Assembly (NCBI GenBank): GCA_963978905.1
Contig: OZ022256.1
Span: 4,943,501 to 5,007,500 of the forward strand
Reading direction: 5' to 3'
Length of the DNA: 64,000 bases
From: Trichostrongylus colubriformis
Taxonomy: Eukaryota > Nematoda > Chromadorea > Rhabditida > Trichostrongylidae
This document shows positions 13,458 to 26,150 of this stretch, one piece after another. Under the pieces are notes generated by a model. The model made no database searches. It saw nothing but the letters and a program-made list of their open reading frames with translations, and was not told where the DNA came from. A program made the translations under genes and the position numbers. The stretch's first letter is position 1; every line of letters begins with the position of its first letter.

Positions 13458-13815
13458 TTAAAGGAATCGCGCACGGAAAAATGTGTTTTTCTGATACCTA
13501 TATATTTATAATGTTGCTTAATAAAAGCCACACAAACTGGTGGCCGAGAGGGCGTGGCGTCAGAGTAAATGCGCTCCGTCGTCCGCCACGGTCAGAGACA
13601 AGAGTGGTACTGCTTACGTAACTTCCTGTTCCCACAGTGCGTGCTTCACATTTACTTCGAGGCCCCGCCCTTTCGGCCACCACTTTGAGGAGGTGTATCT
13701 CAGTTAGATTCTCACTTTTTCGCATGAAAATTTGCATGCGGCCCTTATTATGCAAATGGAACATGAATACATATTGGCGACAGGAACTCATTTTTCCGTG
13801 CGCGACTCCTCTAAA
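13458..13815. mobile_element. Fold-back element, family R2, diverged copy
   Basis: It begins TTAAAGGAATCGCGCACGGA and ends with the complementary CCGTGCGCGACTCCTCTAAA. The arms match the 433 bp elements at 18990 and 21746 but are diverged and shortened. It lies just beyond the 3' end of the oxidase gene. Confidence 0.75.
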
Positions 13816-14105
13816 GTACAGCGACAATCGAGTATGCAGTCATACTGCCACTACTATAGTGAGATAAAAAATTAAATTCGAAAGCATTTTCAGCAATAAC
13901 ACAAGGCAGCATTCCGGTATCCAGGAGACGAGTCATGATATTCTCAGTGAAACATGTCGTCTCGGAATTGAACGATCTTCATAGGGTGACACAACAAATA
14001 TTCAATGATTCATCTTATTACTTATGTTCGTGCTTGTTGAACTCGTATAAGTGCATTACAGGAATACACTGCAGTCAAACTGGAAATCGGGATGTTTCGA
14101 TGACA

Positions 14106-17100
14106 TCAGCGCCGCCTATGAAGAGACTTCCCACGAGGACGCAACGGTGGCATTTTGAAGGCACCACAGTCATGTGGGAAGTTTTTGGGTGGTGGAGCGA
14201 TGTCCTCATGCTCGCCAACCTAAACAATCAGGTTCAGATTAAGGAATTGTCCACGAGAATCGTCTGTTTCTAACTCCTTCTGAATTCCCTAAATACAAAC
14301 CCCCGCTGAGCAACATCTGAACTGCTGTCGGTGAGTAGAGCAACTCGAGATTCGAATTTTCGCGCCCAGTGCTGATTTGCTTCCTACTGTGCGTCTCCCC
14401 TCCTTGCTTTGGGCTCTCGCGGCCCCGCCACACCGGACGTTCTACCACGTCGGACGCTGCTTTGGAAGCTGCATCCCATCAGCCGGATACTTGGTTTCAG
14501 GCTGTTTGCCCGTGGTATGCAAATACAGCACAAATAGTAGATGGATAAGAGAATTCGAATCCTCGTAGACTATCCCTGAGATTTGAAGGGGGGAGCGGGG
14601 AGGGGGGAGGTGCGATCACGTTAGGGGGACATCTTATAAAATGTTGTATATCTAGGCATCTTGGAGGGATCCTTGGGGGTTCAATCTTGAGCATATATTA
14701 TATTTTTACCTAAGCCTTACTGGAGGAGAGCAGGAGTTCCTTTCCCATTCTAGGCTCAGGTAAAGATAATGTTCAAGTGGCATTCCGCCTCATTGTGACA
14801 GCACCCGGAAGGGTTTTCCGGAAAAAAAAACTTCGTTGAATTTCAAGAACTCACCTGGAATGCGTATGCCGTTCCGCTCATTGTGTGAAGCTCAAGATGA
14901 CAATGAGCAAACCACCAGCCCGGATTAATAGCCCGGAATCTAAAAACAATTTGGATTTTGATGAGCAGGAAATGAAACAATGGCGAACAGTGTTAGTCGC
15001 ATTACCGTATAACAATGTAGCCGCCGACTGGCAACGTGATGGTGTCTCGGAGCGATGGATTCTTGGTGTTCATGCCCTCAACAGCACCGTTCATCCAGGA
15101 TTTGTTTCGCCACACTGCTCCGTCACATCTCACCTGAATGAGATTTCATAGTCGAAATCGATAGCGTTCTAGACCCTTCCCTTCTTCTCCCACTTACATC
15201 CGCTCCGTCACAGCTGATGTCTGGATTCATCGTCGATATCATGCCACTTTCATTATAGGAAGGCCATCCAACCTAAAATTGGAGCTGTGTCATAAATAGG
15301 ACTCTCGATAGCAGCTGTTCTCCACCCTACCTTCATTACGTGAAAATTAGTGCCATGAATGTGGAATGGATGAGCGTATCCTGTAGCAAATCCTCCACCT
15401 GTACCCATATTATAAAGTGTGATCTGCAACGATATTATCTTCATGATTCGTCAGCACCCCCATTGTTTATTGGAGGAATTGATTCTAATTTCTTTAAAAA
15501 TCACTCTGGTAGATACTGTGCATGAACAGACACACGGACGAATTCAAAATTCGCTATCATTTCAAAGCAGAAATCGGAAAACAGGAGGAAGTGCAACTCG
15601 TCGAATTCCAGCAGAGCAACATTTAAACAGCCGTCGGCAGGCAGAGCGCAGTTCAAATCTTCTCGTCCAATGTTGGTATGCTTGTTATTCTGCATCCCTG
15701 ACCACGTGACTGTCGCCTCTTTGCTCGTGGCTGTGTCCCTAAGAGGTTCCACCCCTTCGGAAGTCACCTTGAAAAGCTATATCGCGGCCGGATTCTTGTT
15801 TTTCACGTAAAACTTCGCCCAGTAAGCAAATATAATATAAATTTAAGGGTAACAGAAGAACTTCGACTTCCGATGAGGACGATTCCTCTAACTATGTCAA
15901 TACTATTCATATCAATGGATAATCATTATAGGTACCTGCACGATGTTGTTGAGCTTATGTTTCTTGTGGTAGAAGCAATTGCAGTTTTCGTCGAATTTGT
16001 TGGCATTTTGCGAGCAATTAACCTTGCTGCAGTTCTAAAAAGGGAAACAGGGATGATTTTTCAATAGCGAAAATCCCTCAGTCCATTTTGCTCCTACTAA
16101 TACTGAACCAGAGCCATCTGACAGCTGCATGGTTGTAAACGTTGCTGACATCTTAATTGAGGTTTTGCCATGCATTACATGCGCGATTTGTATTGCAAGA
16201 CAAATCATACAGCTAGGTACTTTTCAATCAGATTTTTTGCTTGTTCAAGCCATTCAACATCCAACTTCAAGATCGTGTGCTCTACGTAACGAAACGTATT
16301 TTATATGTGCCTGAGCTGTGATGTCAAAATTGTGACCAGTACAAATGCACGAAAGGAAAAGGAAAAAAGGAGGAATCAAAACGGAGTTCCGAAGTACCGA
16401 TACTTGCGATCGACGGGGGACATTGTAGGAACGTGTTGAGTGAGTGGAAGTACATTGGTGGAAGATATGAAATTGGGGGTTCCCAAAGGGGTGATACGGT
16501 AGAGAGTCGACGGTGTGTAGCCTTACGTCGAATTTTTGCTCGGCGGATTCCCTTGCGGGTGGTTGCGTACGTTGCGCACACCCATTTGAGTTTTACGCCC
16601 GAATTGCTTATTTCTCGATTAGGCTTGTTATCATGTAATGCTATTGCTTATTTTACTTTTTATGTTACTATTTTCTCTTCTTAGAGCATAAAAATTGTTT
16701 TCAGATAATGATGAGATAAACGGCTATTTCTCGAAGGACCTCCATGGTACCAGCCCCTTGCGTCCTGAGCGAAATTCATCGACCGTGGCAAGTTTTACTG
16801 ATGGCGCTGTGAAGCGAAAATTCGTCATATGGCCACATACCCTAGAGTCGATGTTGCGGCGCACTGTTGGTTTCGCCAATCCGGTGTGAGAGAAGTCTTT
16901 GTGATCCGGTATGAAGGCAGAAATGTCCAACTATGGGATGAAAAGTAAAGGAAGATGTGTTTAAAGACAGTGATGATGTATATGCGGGCTCCCAAAGTGT
17001 GTCACGAAATGACAAATGCGGGCAAATGAAAGCTATGAGTCCAGGAAGACTATATGTGGCAAAATTTCCGATGAGGAGGGGTGCCCTCAGGCTCTACAAA

Positions 17101-20100
17101 AGCAGTGTTTTTCAACAGCTGTCACTTGTTTTATCCAAGCCCGCCCTTTTTCCGGCCCTACTCGCTCCATTTGAGAATAAGCTGCGGGAAAGAGGTCTTA
17201 TTTCTTAGGTTTTTGACTGTTTCATTCCGTCATTTCTTCACTTTCGTACCACTAAGCACCTCGTTTTTCATACTTGATGACCCATCCATGTTCGGCCCGA
17301 AATCACCCCTATCACTGCTTTTAAAGGCATTTTCCGCGGTTACCTTGAATGGGTGTAAGAGCTCAATTATGAAAGCAGAGGTGCCAAAGAATACACCGAG
17401 AAAGAAAAATCCGAAATGAGCCCCCGAATATGGCAAAAATGGGGCCTCCTGACATGTGGCCTTGCTCGAGATCATCGCGTGAAAACAGCAGTTCCAGTTG
17501 GATAGTATCATGAGATCCTTGAGACATGACCTGTTTCCCCAAGTGAACGTTTCATTAAGTCTCCCTGGAATTTCTTCCTTATCTTATCTTATCGCAGAAT
17601 CACACGCTCACGTAGGCGCCACGTTGGAAAAACCTTCGTCTAATGCCGGCTGGGGTCGCCAATTGGTGGGCGGGGTCCCAATTGCCTCCCGCGGGCTTTG
17701 CGCTGCCAGGAGGACTCGTGGCACCGCTATAAGGGTACAGCCGCGACAGTTAACCGGGGGTCCATCGGCTGCGGCAGGGTAAATAGCTGATGAGATTATC
17801 ACGGAGAGTGCCTTTAAGTGTGAACCTTGGAAATCATTGACAAGTTGTCCTGATGGTAATAGGGCATTCCAAGAGGATGTTCGTACTTGAAGCTATCCAC
17901 ATGTGAGTCGTAGTGCATATTGATGAAGTGCTCCTAAAATATATAATTGTGATCAATTCTTGCATTTCCCCACAAACCGCGCTCCTCTTTCCGGCTTTCA
18001 CGTCCTACTCACCTCATATCCTTCAGTGAAAGGGGTATCTTTCAGTATTTCCTTGTCAATATCGGACGGTCGCGGATGGCGAAGTTTATCATAGCATATA
18101 CATGTGAAGTTGAAATTGGAAGGATACGATTCAAAAGGACAGTTCAGTACCGTACACCTTTTCTTCGAGCTGCATTCGGGAGAATGTGTGAACGTGGCTG
18201 AATAGCAGAAAGTTACGGTTCAACATATAGGATGACCGAATGAAGACTTAGGAATGCCACAACAACTCCTTTGGAGGTTATAAGGGATAAAACCACTGCG
18301 TTTCTAGTGTATAATCGACCTTTCTATCCATTTTTGAGAAAATTGTAGCATAATTTGTAGCATTTCTCATAGTTATTGTGCTGATATACGTAGGCGCAGA
18401 CTTCGGCCCAACAATAAGAGAGGTTCGAATCACAGGGGTTTTTGGATACCAGGCTTTCCACCAAACACTAGCCTGCTAGATCTCGCAATACAAGGCCCTT
18501 TATGAAATAATTAGTTTTGAAGTAAGCAGGAATGTTGAGCGTGAGGGTGGAGTGACGATAGAGTGCCGTGCGCTCTATCGAAGGGTTACAAAGAGTCAAG
18601 TATGGATCGAGGAGTTCCCTCAGATAGAGTCCTATACTGGCTTCTGATAAGGGAGGGGAATTATATTTCCGGAAATTCCTTGAATATCTCTCTTTCCGAG
18701 TAATTTTGGACCGGTGAGACCATCTCCAAAAGGCATCAATCGATAATTGCACTTATTGTTAGTACTAAGCAGCAATGCTACGATTAGCGTCTGACGCCCT
18801 TTTTCAGACACCATGAGTTTAGGAACAGATGGGATCGGAAGTGTTGACTGGAAGGGTTTCGTATTTTCCTGGAATTTCCCTCGACATCAAATCCGACACT
18901 GGCTCCTTCTCGTTTTGGTTCCACCCCCGCTGTCACTCCGCCCACATGGTATCCAATGCCTCTTCATAAAAAGGTTACCTTTCAAATCCTTAAAGGAATC
19001 GTCCACGGAAAATGAGTTTTTGTGTTACCCATGTATTTATGTTGTATTTGCCTAATGTTGGCCTCATGCAAAATTTCACGCGAAAAAATGTGAATCTGGC
19101 TGAGATGCAGCACCACAAAGTGCGGTCCCAGTGGGCGGGACCTCCGTGTAAAAGCCTCGTACCGCGTCCGCCGTGGTCGGAGACGCATTGTAGGAACAGA
19201 AGGTTATGTAAACAGTCCCACTCTCCGTTCCCAACGGCGGCGGAAGACGGGACGAGGCTTTCAAACGGAGGCCCCGCCCACTGGGACCGCACTTTGTGGT
19301 GCTGTATCTCAGCCAGATTCACATTTTTTCGCGTGAAATTTTGCATGAGGCCAACATTAGGCAAATACAACATAAATATATGGGTAACACAAAAACTCAT
19401 TTTCCGTGGACGATTCCTTTAAGCTCAGAGTTGGAATGAAAACTCACGAGGTGTTCTATCCTCTACAAGATTGTCGTTGCCTTCGTACTCAATAAACGCG
19501 ACTGTGTAGTCAGTATTGACCCGGGACCAATCGAAGAAATAGTATTGCACCGTCTCCACCACCATCATATAGCTCTTCTTTGATGGCTTTTTAAGGCCTC
19601 GTATAAGAACATCGTATCGTTCGCCAGGAAAGATGATGAGTCGATCAACCTTGAAGGCAGTGATGAGCATGATTGGGACCAAGTGAGAAAAGATTACTGA
19701 ATAAGAAACGGAGGTGCTCCGTAGCATGAATATCAAGAAAAAATTAAGTTAAACGTCAAAATTCCTAGAAATAAGACGCTCTCAGCGCTCTTGGCTCTCA
19801 AAACAGGCGGACTTGGCTGAAAAAAGGGGTGGGTTGGGATAAAAGTGTCGGCAACCGTTGAAAAGATGCAGGTCAGAGGCGTTCCTCTCACCTGGAATTT
19901 TGCCACATTGAGTCGTCCCAGATCAATAGCTTTCATCTGGGTGACGTACGTCAAGAGTTCTTGCTACCCACAATACCCATATTACCGCCCTCAAAAGCCA
20001 AATTCACAATATTGCCAAGGGATTTTCTAGAGAGTAAGTCTCACTGGCTGTGGAACCATCTCATTGCCATCACCAGCAACGATTATCATCTGATGACCCT

Positions 20101-23100
20101 CGATATGTAGCATCAACTCCTGCGCCACTGCCCCGTTAGTGATTCGAAACAGCACCAGTTCATCTGAAATTTTTGTTTTATACTTCATGTGGCCTGGGAA
20201 TATTCTGGAGGTCTACAACCTTGCCTGATTCGAAACCTTTCCAGTGGCAAAGCCCATGGTCTCTGCAGAATATCGTCCCTGTTGTGCCAGCCTTTATCGT
20301 TTATGAGCAGCGCTGAGATTGGAACTGCTCCGCCAACGTTACCTTGAAAATACTTCGATTTGTAACGCTCATAATTTTTCTCCAAAAACAGATAGTAAAA
20401 TATTCATGTGTGATAATCACTGAAAAACCGTAAGTGTCAAGCCGCAGCGATCCGACAGAATCACTATCGATTTACCAAAAATATATAACCCAGCTAATTG
20501 AATGGGTCATTCTCCAGACTGAGTCAACCCAGATGACCGTGGGTAGGTCCACGCAACTTTTAAAGTAAAGTGATAATCTCAATTCTCTGGTTGAAGTTTA
20601 TTCATAAATGTCTTCTTGGTTGCTTTTGAAAGTAACATGGGATGCTCATGCAAATGTCTAGTGTGGTGAAGTCTAGCACTGAACGCGGATAACACCTAGT
20701 GTCGCTCCACCCACACGCTTAGCACTCGCACGGGGGGGGGGGGGGGGGACAGGGACGAATGTCATATAATATTGAGTACGAAAGTTCAGACCTTTCCTAT
20801 TACGAAAGTGAAGCAAAACGGAATGGAACGGCCAAAAACCTGAGGAGTTGGAACCCTTTCCCTCATGGACACCGAGGAGGCGGGCTCAAAAGGGGCGGGC
20901 ACTGTTGAAACGAGTGGCAGGTGCTGAAAAAGGCGACACTTATGAAGCCCTTTCCTTTCTTTTTCTGCGGCAATTTCGCTACATATAGACTCCTGGAGCC
21001 GCGCTCGCCTTTTGATGACACACTTTACGAGTTCCCATTACTCACCTTGCCCCTACTACTGTCTACTGAGGAGATGTCAACTCACCACCATCCACTGTTC
21101 TTGTTGGTTGCCAGCACTTTTCAACATTGTCGAATCCGTACATCCATTTCATTGTCTTCTCTTTCAATCGCATGAAGGCTTCGTCACCAGGTTCTGTTGC
21201 CCAGTCCTAGAAATCAAAGTGGGAATGAGTTTTGGGTTGGAAGGTCTACTGCTGCACTCTTATACCGATGACTTTCATTTTCTTCTCTGAAAAACATCAG
21301 GTAATGAAAAATGAAACGTACGCAGTACCTTGCCATTAAAGTCATAAAATTTGAAGTTTTTGCCGTTGATCTATCCCTTCTTGAGATGCGCCGCACATTT
21401 TAATTCCATTCGGAATCGTGGTGTCTGGTGAATGTGATGTGGCCCATACGAAGACTTGGGGTGGCCAATGGATGTACAAGTGGGTGCTTTCATCCTCCTG
21501 GATGAGTCTGGTACCAATTTACCGACTCCAGAGGTATGCAAGGTCTGGTTGGCCTGGGCGAGCGTTGATGCGGGATTTGATACCAGTAACATGAGCGTGG
21601 GATGCGCGCCACCGGTCACCACACCATCTCCGCCCTTATTAAAGCCATTTCGTGTACCATTTTTTTCCAAATTTTATTCTATGGAACTAAGAAGCAGTAT
21701 ACTTCCGGTGGAACCATTTCCTCTCTTCCTCTCCTTTCCAAAAGCTTAAAGGAATCGTCCACGGAAAATGAGTTTTTGTGTTACCCATATGTTTATGTTG
21801 TATTTGCCTAATGTTGACCTCATGCAAAATTTCACGCGAAAAAATGTGAATCTGGCTGAGATACAGCACCACAAAGTGCGGTCCCAGTGGGCGGGGCCTC
21901 CGTGTAAAAGCCTCGTCCCGTCTTCCGCCGCCGTTGGGAACGGAGAGTAGGACTGTTTACGTAACCTTCTGTTCCTACAATGCGTCTCCGACCACGGCGG
22001 ACGCGGTACGAGGCTTTTACACGGAGGCCCCGCCCACTGGGACCGCACTTTGTGGTGCTGTATCTCAGCCAGATTCACATTTTTTCCCGTGAAATTTTGC
22101 ATGAGACCTACATTAGGCAAATACAGCATAAATACATGGGTAACACAAAAACTCATTTTCCGTGGACGATTCCTTTAAGTCGCTTGGGTCGGCGACCGTC
22201 TCCAGGAAGAACAGGAAATGCTGGAAAGAACTATGCCACCAGGTCAATACGTCAAAGCAAGCTACACGTCCTCAGCAAGCGAATCAGTTCAGGCGTAGTC
22301 AGCTCACACGAAAAAGGAGTTTTCACGCATTAGGTCATCTTTATGAGAAATGGCACAGTATTCACTATTGATTCTAAGGCTACGACTTGTTAATGAACAG
22401 AGCGCCCACCATGAGTTCATGGCATGTGAAGCTCATCTCACTCACCGTTCTCGAAATATCGGAACAAACGATCTAAGAATTATTGAGTCATGTTCCTTAC
22501 CACTCAATTAAGAGTTTACAGGAATAGTCTACGGAAAAAATTAGTTTCTTTGCTACCCTTATATTTATGTTGTATTTGCGGTTAGGAACGGAGAGTGGGA
22601 CTGTTTACGTAACCTCCTATTCCTACAATGCGTCTCCGACCGCGGCGGACGACGGGGTGGGCACTTGCTCGGAGGGCCCGTGCACTCGGCCAAGACTTAG
22701 TGGTACTGTATCTTAGCAGAATTCACATTTTCACGCGTGAAACTTTGCATGCGGCCCACATAAGGCAAATACAACGTAAATATATGGGTAACATAGAAAA
22801 CCATTTTTCCGTGGACGATTCCTCTAGTAGTCCCTCAGAGTCAAAAGGGTGAGAGATTTGCGGCCGAGATAAAAGGGACATGGTTCTGACTAAATAACTC
22901 TGCGATTGCAGGCGGATGCCATCTGACTCGTGATGGCAGTTACGAGGTTTTTTCATAGATTTTGGGCGGATTTTTCGACAGTATTTGAAATTTAGTGACA
23001 TGATGCTGGCGCCATGGGTGTTGCGGAGCCATTAAAGTATATAGGACTTGTGTATTGCAAAGGAATTAAGAAAAATTGGATGGTTACCTGAAGCATTACG

Positions 23101-25259
23101 TAGTATTCCCGTCCAGGAACATCCCTTTGGCCTTTTTCATTCATGGGCACCGATCTATCATTCTCATCCACCACGACAAAACCTGAATAACGCGTCAGGA
23201 GATTACGAACTTGGGTTTGATGTACCACTACAGTACCTCCCAGCAATCCATCACCGCGATCTGTCTGGAAATGCCCATGATACCAGTGAGTTCCTTTGTT
23301 ATCAGCAATGAATCGATATTCGAAACTGAAATCTCTTTGTAATTGCTCCTACTCAAAAGGCGAGCCTAGTCTGGGCTATTTATAGCTGATGTTCGGCAGA
23401 GGGGGTACGGCGTCATAACGGGCATGACGCTGTAAATCATTCAGCGGTATCTTATCACTGGTTTGTCAGATCTCTGTTCCCACGCTACGACCATGCGACT
23501 ACTGCACGTAACGAGGTCGTCTTAAACATATCAAGGCCGTATTCAACCCTACTTAGTTCGGTAGAATTCATAGTTGATGACGACGCATTGACTCATATGA
23601 TTCAGAGATATGTAGATATAAGGGTTCTATTCTTGGCTAAACGTGACCACGTATTGACTCATATGATTTAGAAATATGTAGATATAAGGATTCTACTCGT
23701 GGCTAAACGTAGACAGACATAAGAAAAATGTATGAATAATATCAAAAGGAAAGGATTTCCCGGGCCAAGCCATCTTCGGGTAATCCTGTAAAGGGGGTCG
23801 TATTTGGCGTTCTGGAAGGGTTCGGCGTGTTTCCCATGACCGCTATGTCAAGGGAGGAAGCTCATCAGAAGCTAAATGTAAAGTGGTAAAAAAGTCAAAA
23901 TCTTGAGCATTTATGAAATTAATTTGGGCACAACTCCAAGCCTCCCTTCGTCACTTCAGACGTCGTTTTTTTAAGTGTGACGGCGTCCTTCGCAACACAT
24001 CTTCTGAACGTGAGGGAGTACTGACGAGCATCTCAGAGGAGTCGCGCCAACGCAGCCATCTTCATCGCTTTATGCTTGACCTGATTAGGATTGGTCTCAT
24101 AGGGGATCTCAAATTAAAATTTCTTCTCAAAGAATAAAAACTTGACGTTATTCAGTTTTTTCTGGGATGCCCCACGCATTCAAGTTCCGATCAGAATCGT
24201 GACGGCAGGTTGATTCGGCTGATCGCATCACTTGCCAGCCATTCACCTACTCAGGAGCGATAGAAGGTTTTGTTAACTGGGGTGGGTACTTATCCAGGAT
24301 TCAATCAGAACATGCGCGTGGGCGACACCTGTCACCACACCACCACTTCTGCCCCAAGGAAGTCTCGGGTCAAATAAAGTTAGGGGACAGAGAGGGCGAG
24401 CTGCAACTTTTCGTCGACGTTGAAGCTCCTTTCCCTCTCTAAACTTAGGCTTAGATTAAAATTCATATCCCCTCTTCCTACATAAAAAAGAACACCTGCC
24501 AAAGCAGATACTCATCTGTTTTGGCTTGAGCCTAGAAGGGGATGGGGCTTCGACGTCGGTGAATATTTTGCGTCTTCACCCCGTACTTTACTTGACTCAA
24601 ATCTCTCCTTAATTATTGAATTTTTCAAACTCACTAATTCGTACTGTGTATCGGGCATTGTTGAATAAACGCCACTCCATCCATGTACCAAAGATCTGTG
24701 AAGGACGTTCATGCAATAGTCTGAACTGAAAACAATAAAACCTTACCGTGTTTATCAATGCCGTGAACATGAATAGAAATAGCATCCATCAAAACTTTGT
24801 TATGAACACGAAGGAGTACTTCAGACAGATATGGCACAACGATCGGGTCACCGGGTCTGAAGGAAACCCCTCGATATTTAACATCACAGTGAGAAGAAAT
24901 CATTTTCAAAATCAATAAATCGATAAAGTATTGCCTCACGTTTTGCCATTGATCATGAGTACCCGTTTGTGCATACCATCCAATACCACCACATCTTTCA
25001 GATAATTCCTATCATTGGAAGTGGAGTGCAAATCTAGCGTGTAGTTAACAAAGCAGTCTTTCAATTGATCTGGTTCTCTCCTGGACCACAAGCCCTGCAA
25101 TAGAATCGTGGGAAATTCAGGGCTTAAAAATTTCTAGAGAGAGGGATGTACCGATTTTGGAGAGTAATCTAATGGAGTGCCATGTTTCCAGGGACTGGTA
25201 TCCCTTGAAGTCATGGTGAGCCTTCTTTCAACGATCAAGTCAAAAACGTAGACTCCATC
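14106..25259 (-). CDS. Laccase-like multicopper oxidase, 17 exons (N-terminal exon missing)
   Basis: A secreted or membrane-linked copper enzyme of the laccase/ferroxidase family, oxidising small phenols or metals with reduction of O2 to water. Seventeen exons join in phase on the minus strand: 25152-25259, 24940-25094, 24747-24856, 24635-24695, 23237-23325, 23088-23182, 20220-20379, 20045-20163, 19448-19649, 18013-18197, 17826-17933, 15936-16034, 15331-15423, 15198-15272, 15006-15133, 14855-14939, 14106-14219 (stop 14106-14108), giving 661 residues. Three cupredoxin domains are visible. Domain 1 has copper ligands in SIHVHGI (residue ~117) and THWYHGHF (~157). Domain 2 contains [19 protein letters not shown] and [12 protein letters not shown]. 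Domain 3 has HPFHIHG (~516) and HCHLELH (~608) with the type 1 Cys. The residue at the usual axial position (HTMSGT) is Thr instead of Met/Leu/Phe. Most acceptors are good TTTCAG-type; that at 20380 (TTTTTGGAG) is poor. A signal peptide exon was not found upstream of 25259. Substrate unknown. Confidence 0.9.
17038..17330 (+). repeat. Dispersed repeat R7, copy 1
   Basis: This matches 53262-53562 in the same orientation, sharing CAACAGCTGTCACTT, the cccgcccttttt block and ACCTCTATCACTGC-like ends. A related inverted copy lies at 19745-19960. It occupies an oxidase intron, so open frames over it are not oxidase exons. Confidence 0.65.
18990..19422 (+). mobile_element. 433 bp fold-back element, family R2 copy A
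   Basis: It begins TTAAAGGAATCGTCCACGGA and ends with the exact complement; each arm is about 160-170 bp and a GC-rich centre of about 100 bp is unpaired. Because the arms are complementary, nearly the same 136-residue open frame appears on both strands; this is an artefact of the palindrome. A TTAA at each end may be the target duplication. It sits in an oxidase intron, 25 bp from the donor edge of the exon at 19448. Confidence 0.9.
19745..19960 (-). repeat. Dispersed repeat R7, inverted relative
   Basis: In reverse complement this shows the same order of blocks as 17038-17330 (a pyrimidine-rich CAACAG/GTTGAAAA block, then AAAGTGTCGG and a GC-rich stretch). It is in the oxidase intron between the exons at 19448 and 20045. 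Confidence 0.4.
20730..20749. repeat. Homopolymer G run
   Basis: An uninterrupted run of about 18 G lies in an oxidase intron. Similar C runs occur near 31009, 31705 and 61320. Length is likely uncertain in sequencing. Confidence 0.8.
21746..22178 (-). mobile_element. 433 bp fold-back element, family R2 copy B (opposite orientation)
   Basis: It has the same ends, arms and exact length (433 bp) as 18990-19422, but its asymmetric centre is reversed, so the element is inserted in the opposite orientation. It is flanked by TTAA as part of the ends and lies in the oxidase intron between the exons at 20220 and 23088. Confidence 0.9.
22514..22826. mobile_element. Fold-back element, family R2, with most of one arm deleted
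   Basis: The left end (AGGAATAGTCTACGGAAA) and right arm match family R2, but most of the left arm is missing: after TGTATTTGCG the sequence jumps to the centre (GGTTAGGAACGGAGAG). It is in the same oxidase intron as copy B. Confidence 0.8.
23584..23715. repeat. Two-copy 66 bp tandem repeat
   Basis: Units starting at 23584 and 23650 share TTGACTCATATGATT, ATATGTAGATATAAGG and TGGCTAAACGT with a few differences. Intronic in the oxidase gene. Confidence 0.85.
24368..24600. mobile_element. Fold-back MITE, family R4 copy 2
   Basis: The left end reads GGGTCAAATAAAGTTAGGGG and the right end is its diverged complement (CCCGTACTTTACTTGACTC). The inner arms carry the AGGCTTAGATTAAAATTCAT block. It sits in the oxidase intron between the exons at 23237 and 24635, close to the donor at 24634. 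Confidence 0.75.
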
Positions 25260-25435
25260 CTGAAATATAAGTTTCACCAGGATTGACCTCGAGCTGGTGG
25301 CGATGATCTAAGAGAAAGCCATTGTGGAATCTGGATCTCCTTGATGTCACGTTGGGCTATGACTACTGACTATTTAACATGAAAACGGGTCCTATATTGG
25401 CCGGGGGGGGGACAGCCTGTTGAATTGCAAACATT

Positions 25436-25549
25436 AACATGCCTTTACATGACAGTAGTCCTAGCAATGCAAGATAATACATGTCATCTACGGTACGTCA
25501 TTGGCATGTTGAGCACGTTATGTCAGGTTACTCATGTAAAGGCATGTTG
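25436..25549. repeat. Inverted repeat with 17 bp perfect arms
   Basis: AACATGCCTTTACATGA at 25436-25452 is the exact complement of 25533-25549, with about 80 bp between that also has weak internal pairing. It may be a small MITE or hairpin. No flanking gene on this strand. Confidence 0.6.
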
Positions 25550-26150
25550 CTGTTCAACACCTATCAAGATGCCCCCCCCCCATCAGTATCCATTAGTAAG
25601 CCCCGAAATACGTACCGAGTTCGGTTTAGGAAGTTTCAACGGTTTGGCATATTTCGAATATGCATCAGCTGAATGTGGTAACAGAATAAGTAACCAGACG
25701 AGTTGACTCATAGGACTCACGAATATAAATGGTCAGCGTGGGTGATAAGACTGGCCAAAGCAGTTCCTAAACACAAAAGTGATCAAACATCAACGTGACA
25801 CAACATAACGCCAGCAGCATAGTAATTTATTTTCGGTTGACGACCTTTTATCACCTGTTACTTGTTACCTGTTACCAGACGACCTCTCAGGACTGGAATG
25901 GCTCATAACCCCTAAAGATTTCGAAAAAAAAATCCTTCGTAAGTAGTACGGAAGTCTGTCATTATCCTGGGACACCGAGTATACATACATGATATACATT
26001 GATAAGACAATGAATTCCCATGCATAGCAGGAGGAGACACTCATGCGTACTATGTGGGAAACGGTCCGAAGGAAGAAACAGGTTTGGTGGCGGAGAGACG
26101 TGAGAGAAAATCAGCCGATGTCTTATAATTACTCCCACATGGGTTCTGCT

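Larger units (their letters stand above)
7215..14105. other. Intergenic region without a recognised gene
   Basis: Between the receptor stop and the oxidase stop I find no exon chain with protein homology. The region holds repeat R3 (8940-9590), a fold-back MITE (10040-10240), a tandem duplication (10880-11210), relatives of other dispersed repeats (around 12220-12370 and 12880-13190) and a fold-back element (13458-13815). Single open frames such as 7905-8159 have no partner exons that I can identify. Confidence 0.6.

Noticed and set aside
17410..17575. Possible extra oxidase exon on the minus strand ([15 protein letters not shown])
   Set aside because: The exons at 17826-17933 and 15936-16034 already join in phase, with the expected Cys-rich segment; this stretch runs into repeat R7.
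18990..22156. A nearly identical 136-residue protein apparently encoded four times on both strands
   Set aside because: Each is a read through a fold-back element whose arms are complementary; ends coincide with the element, and no family resemblance exists.
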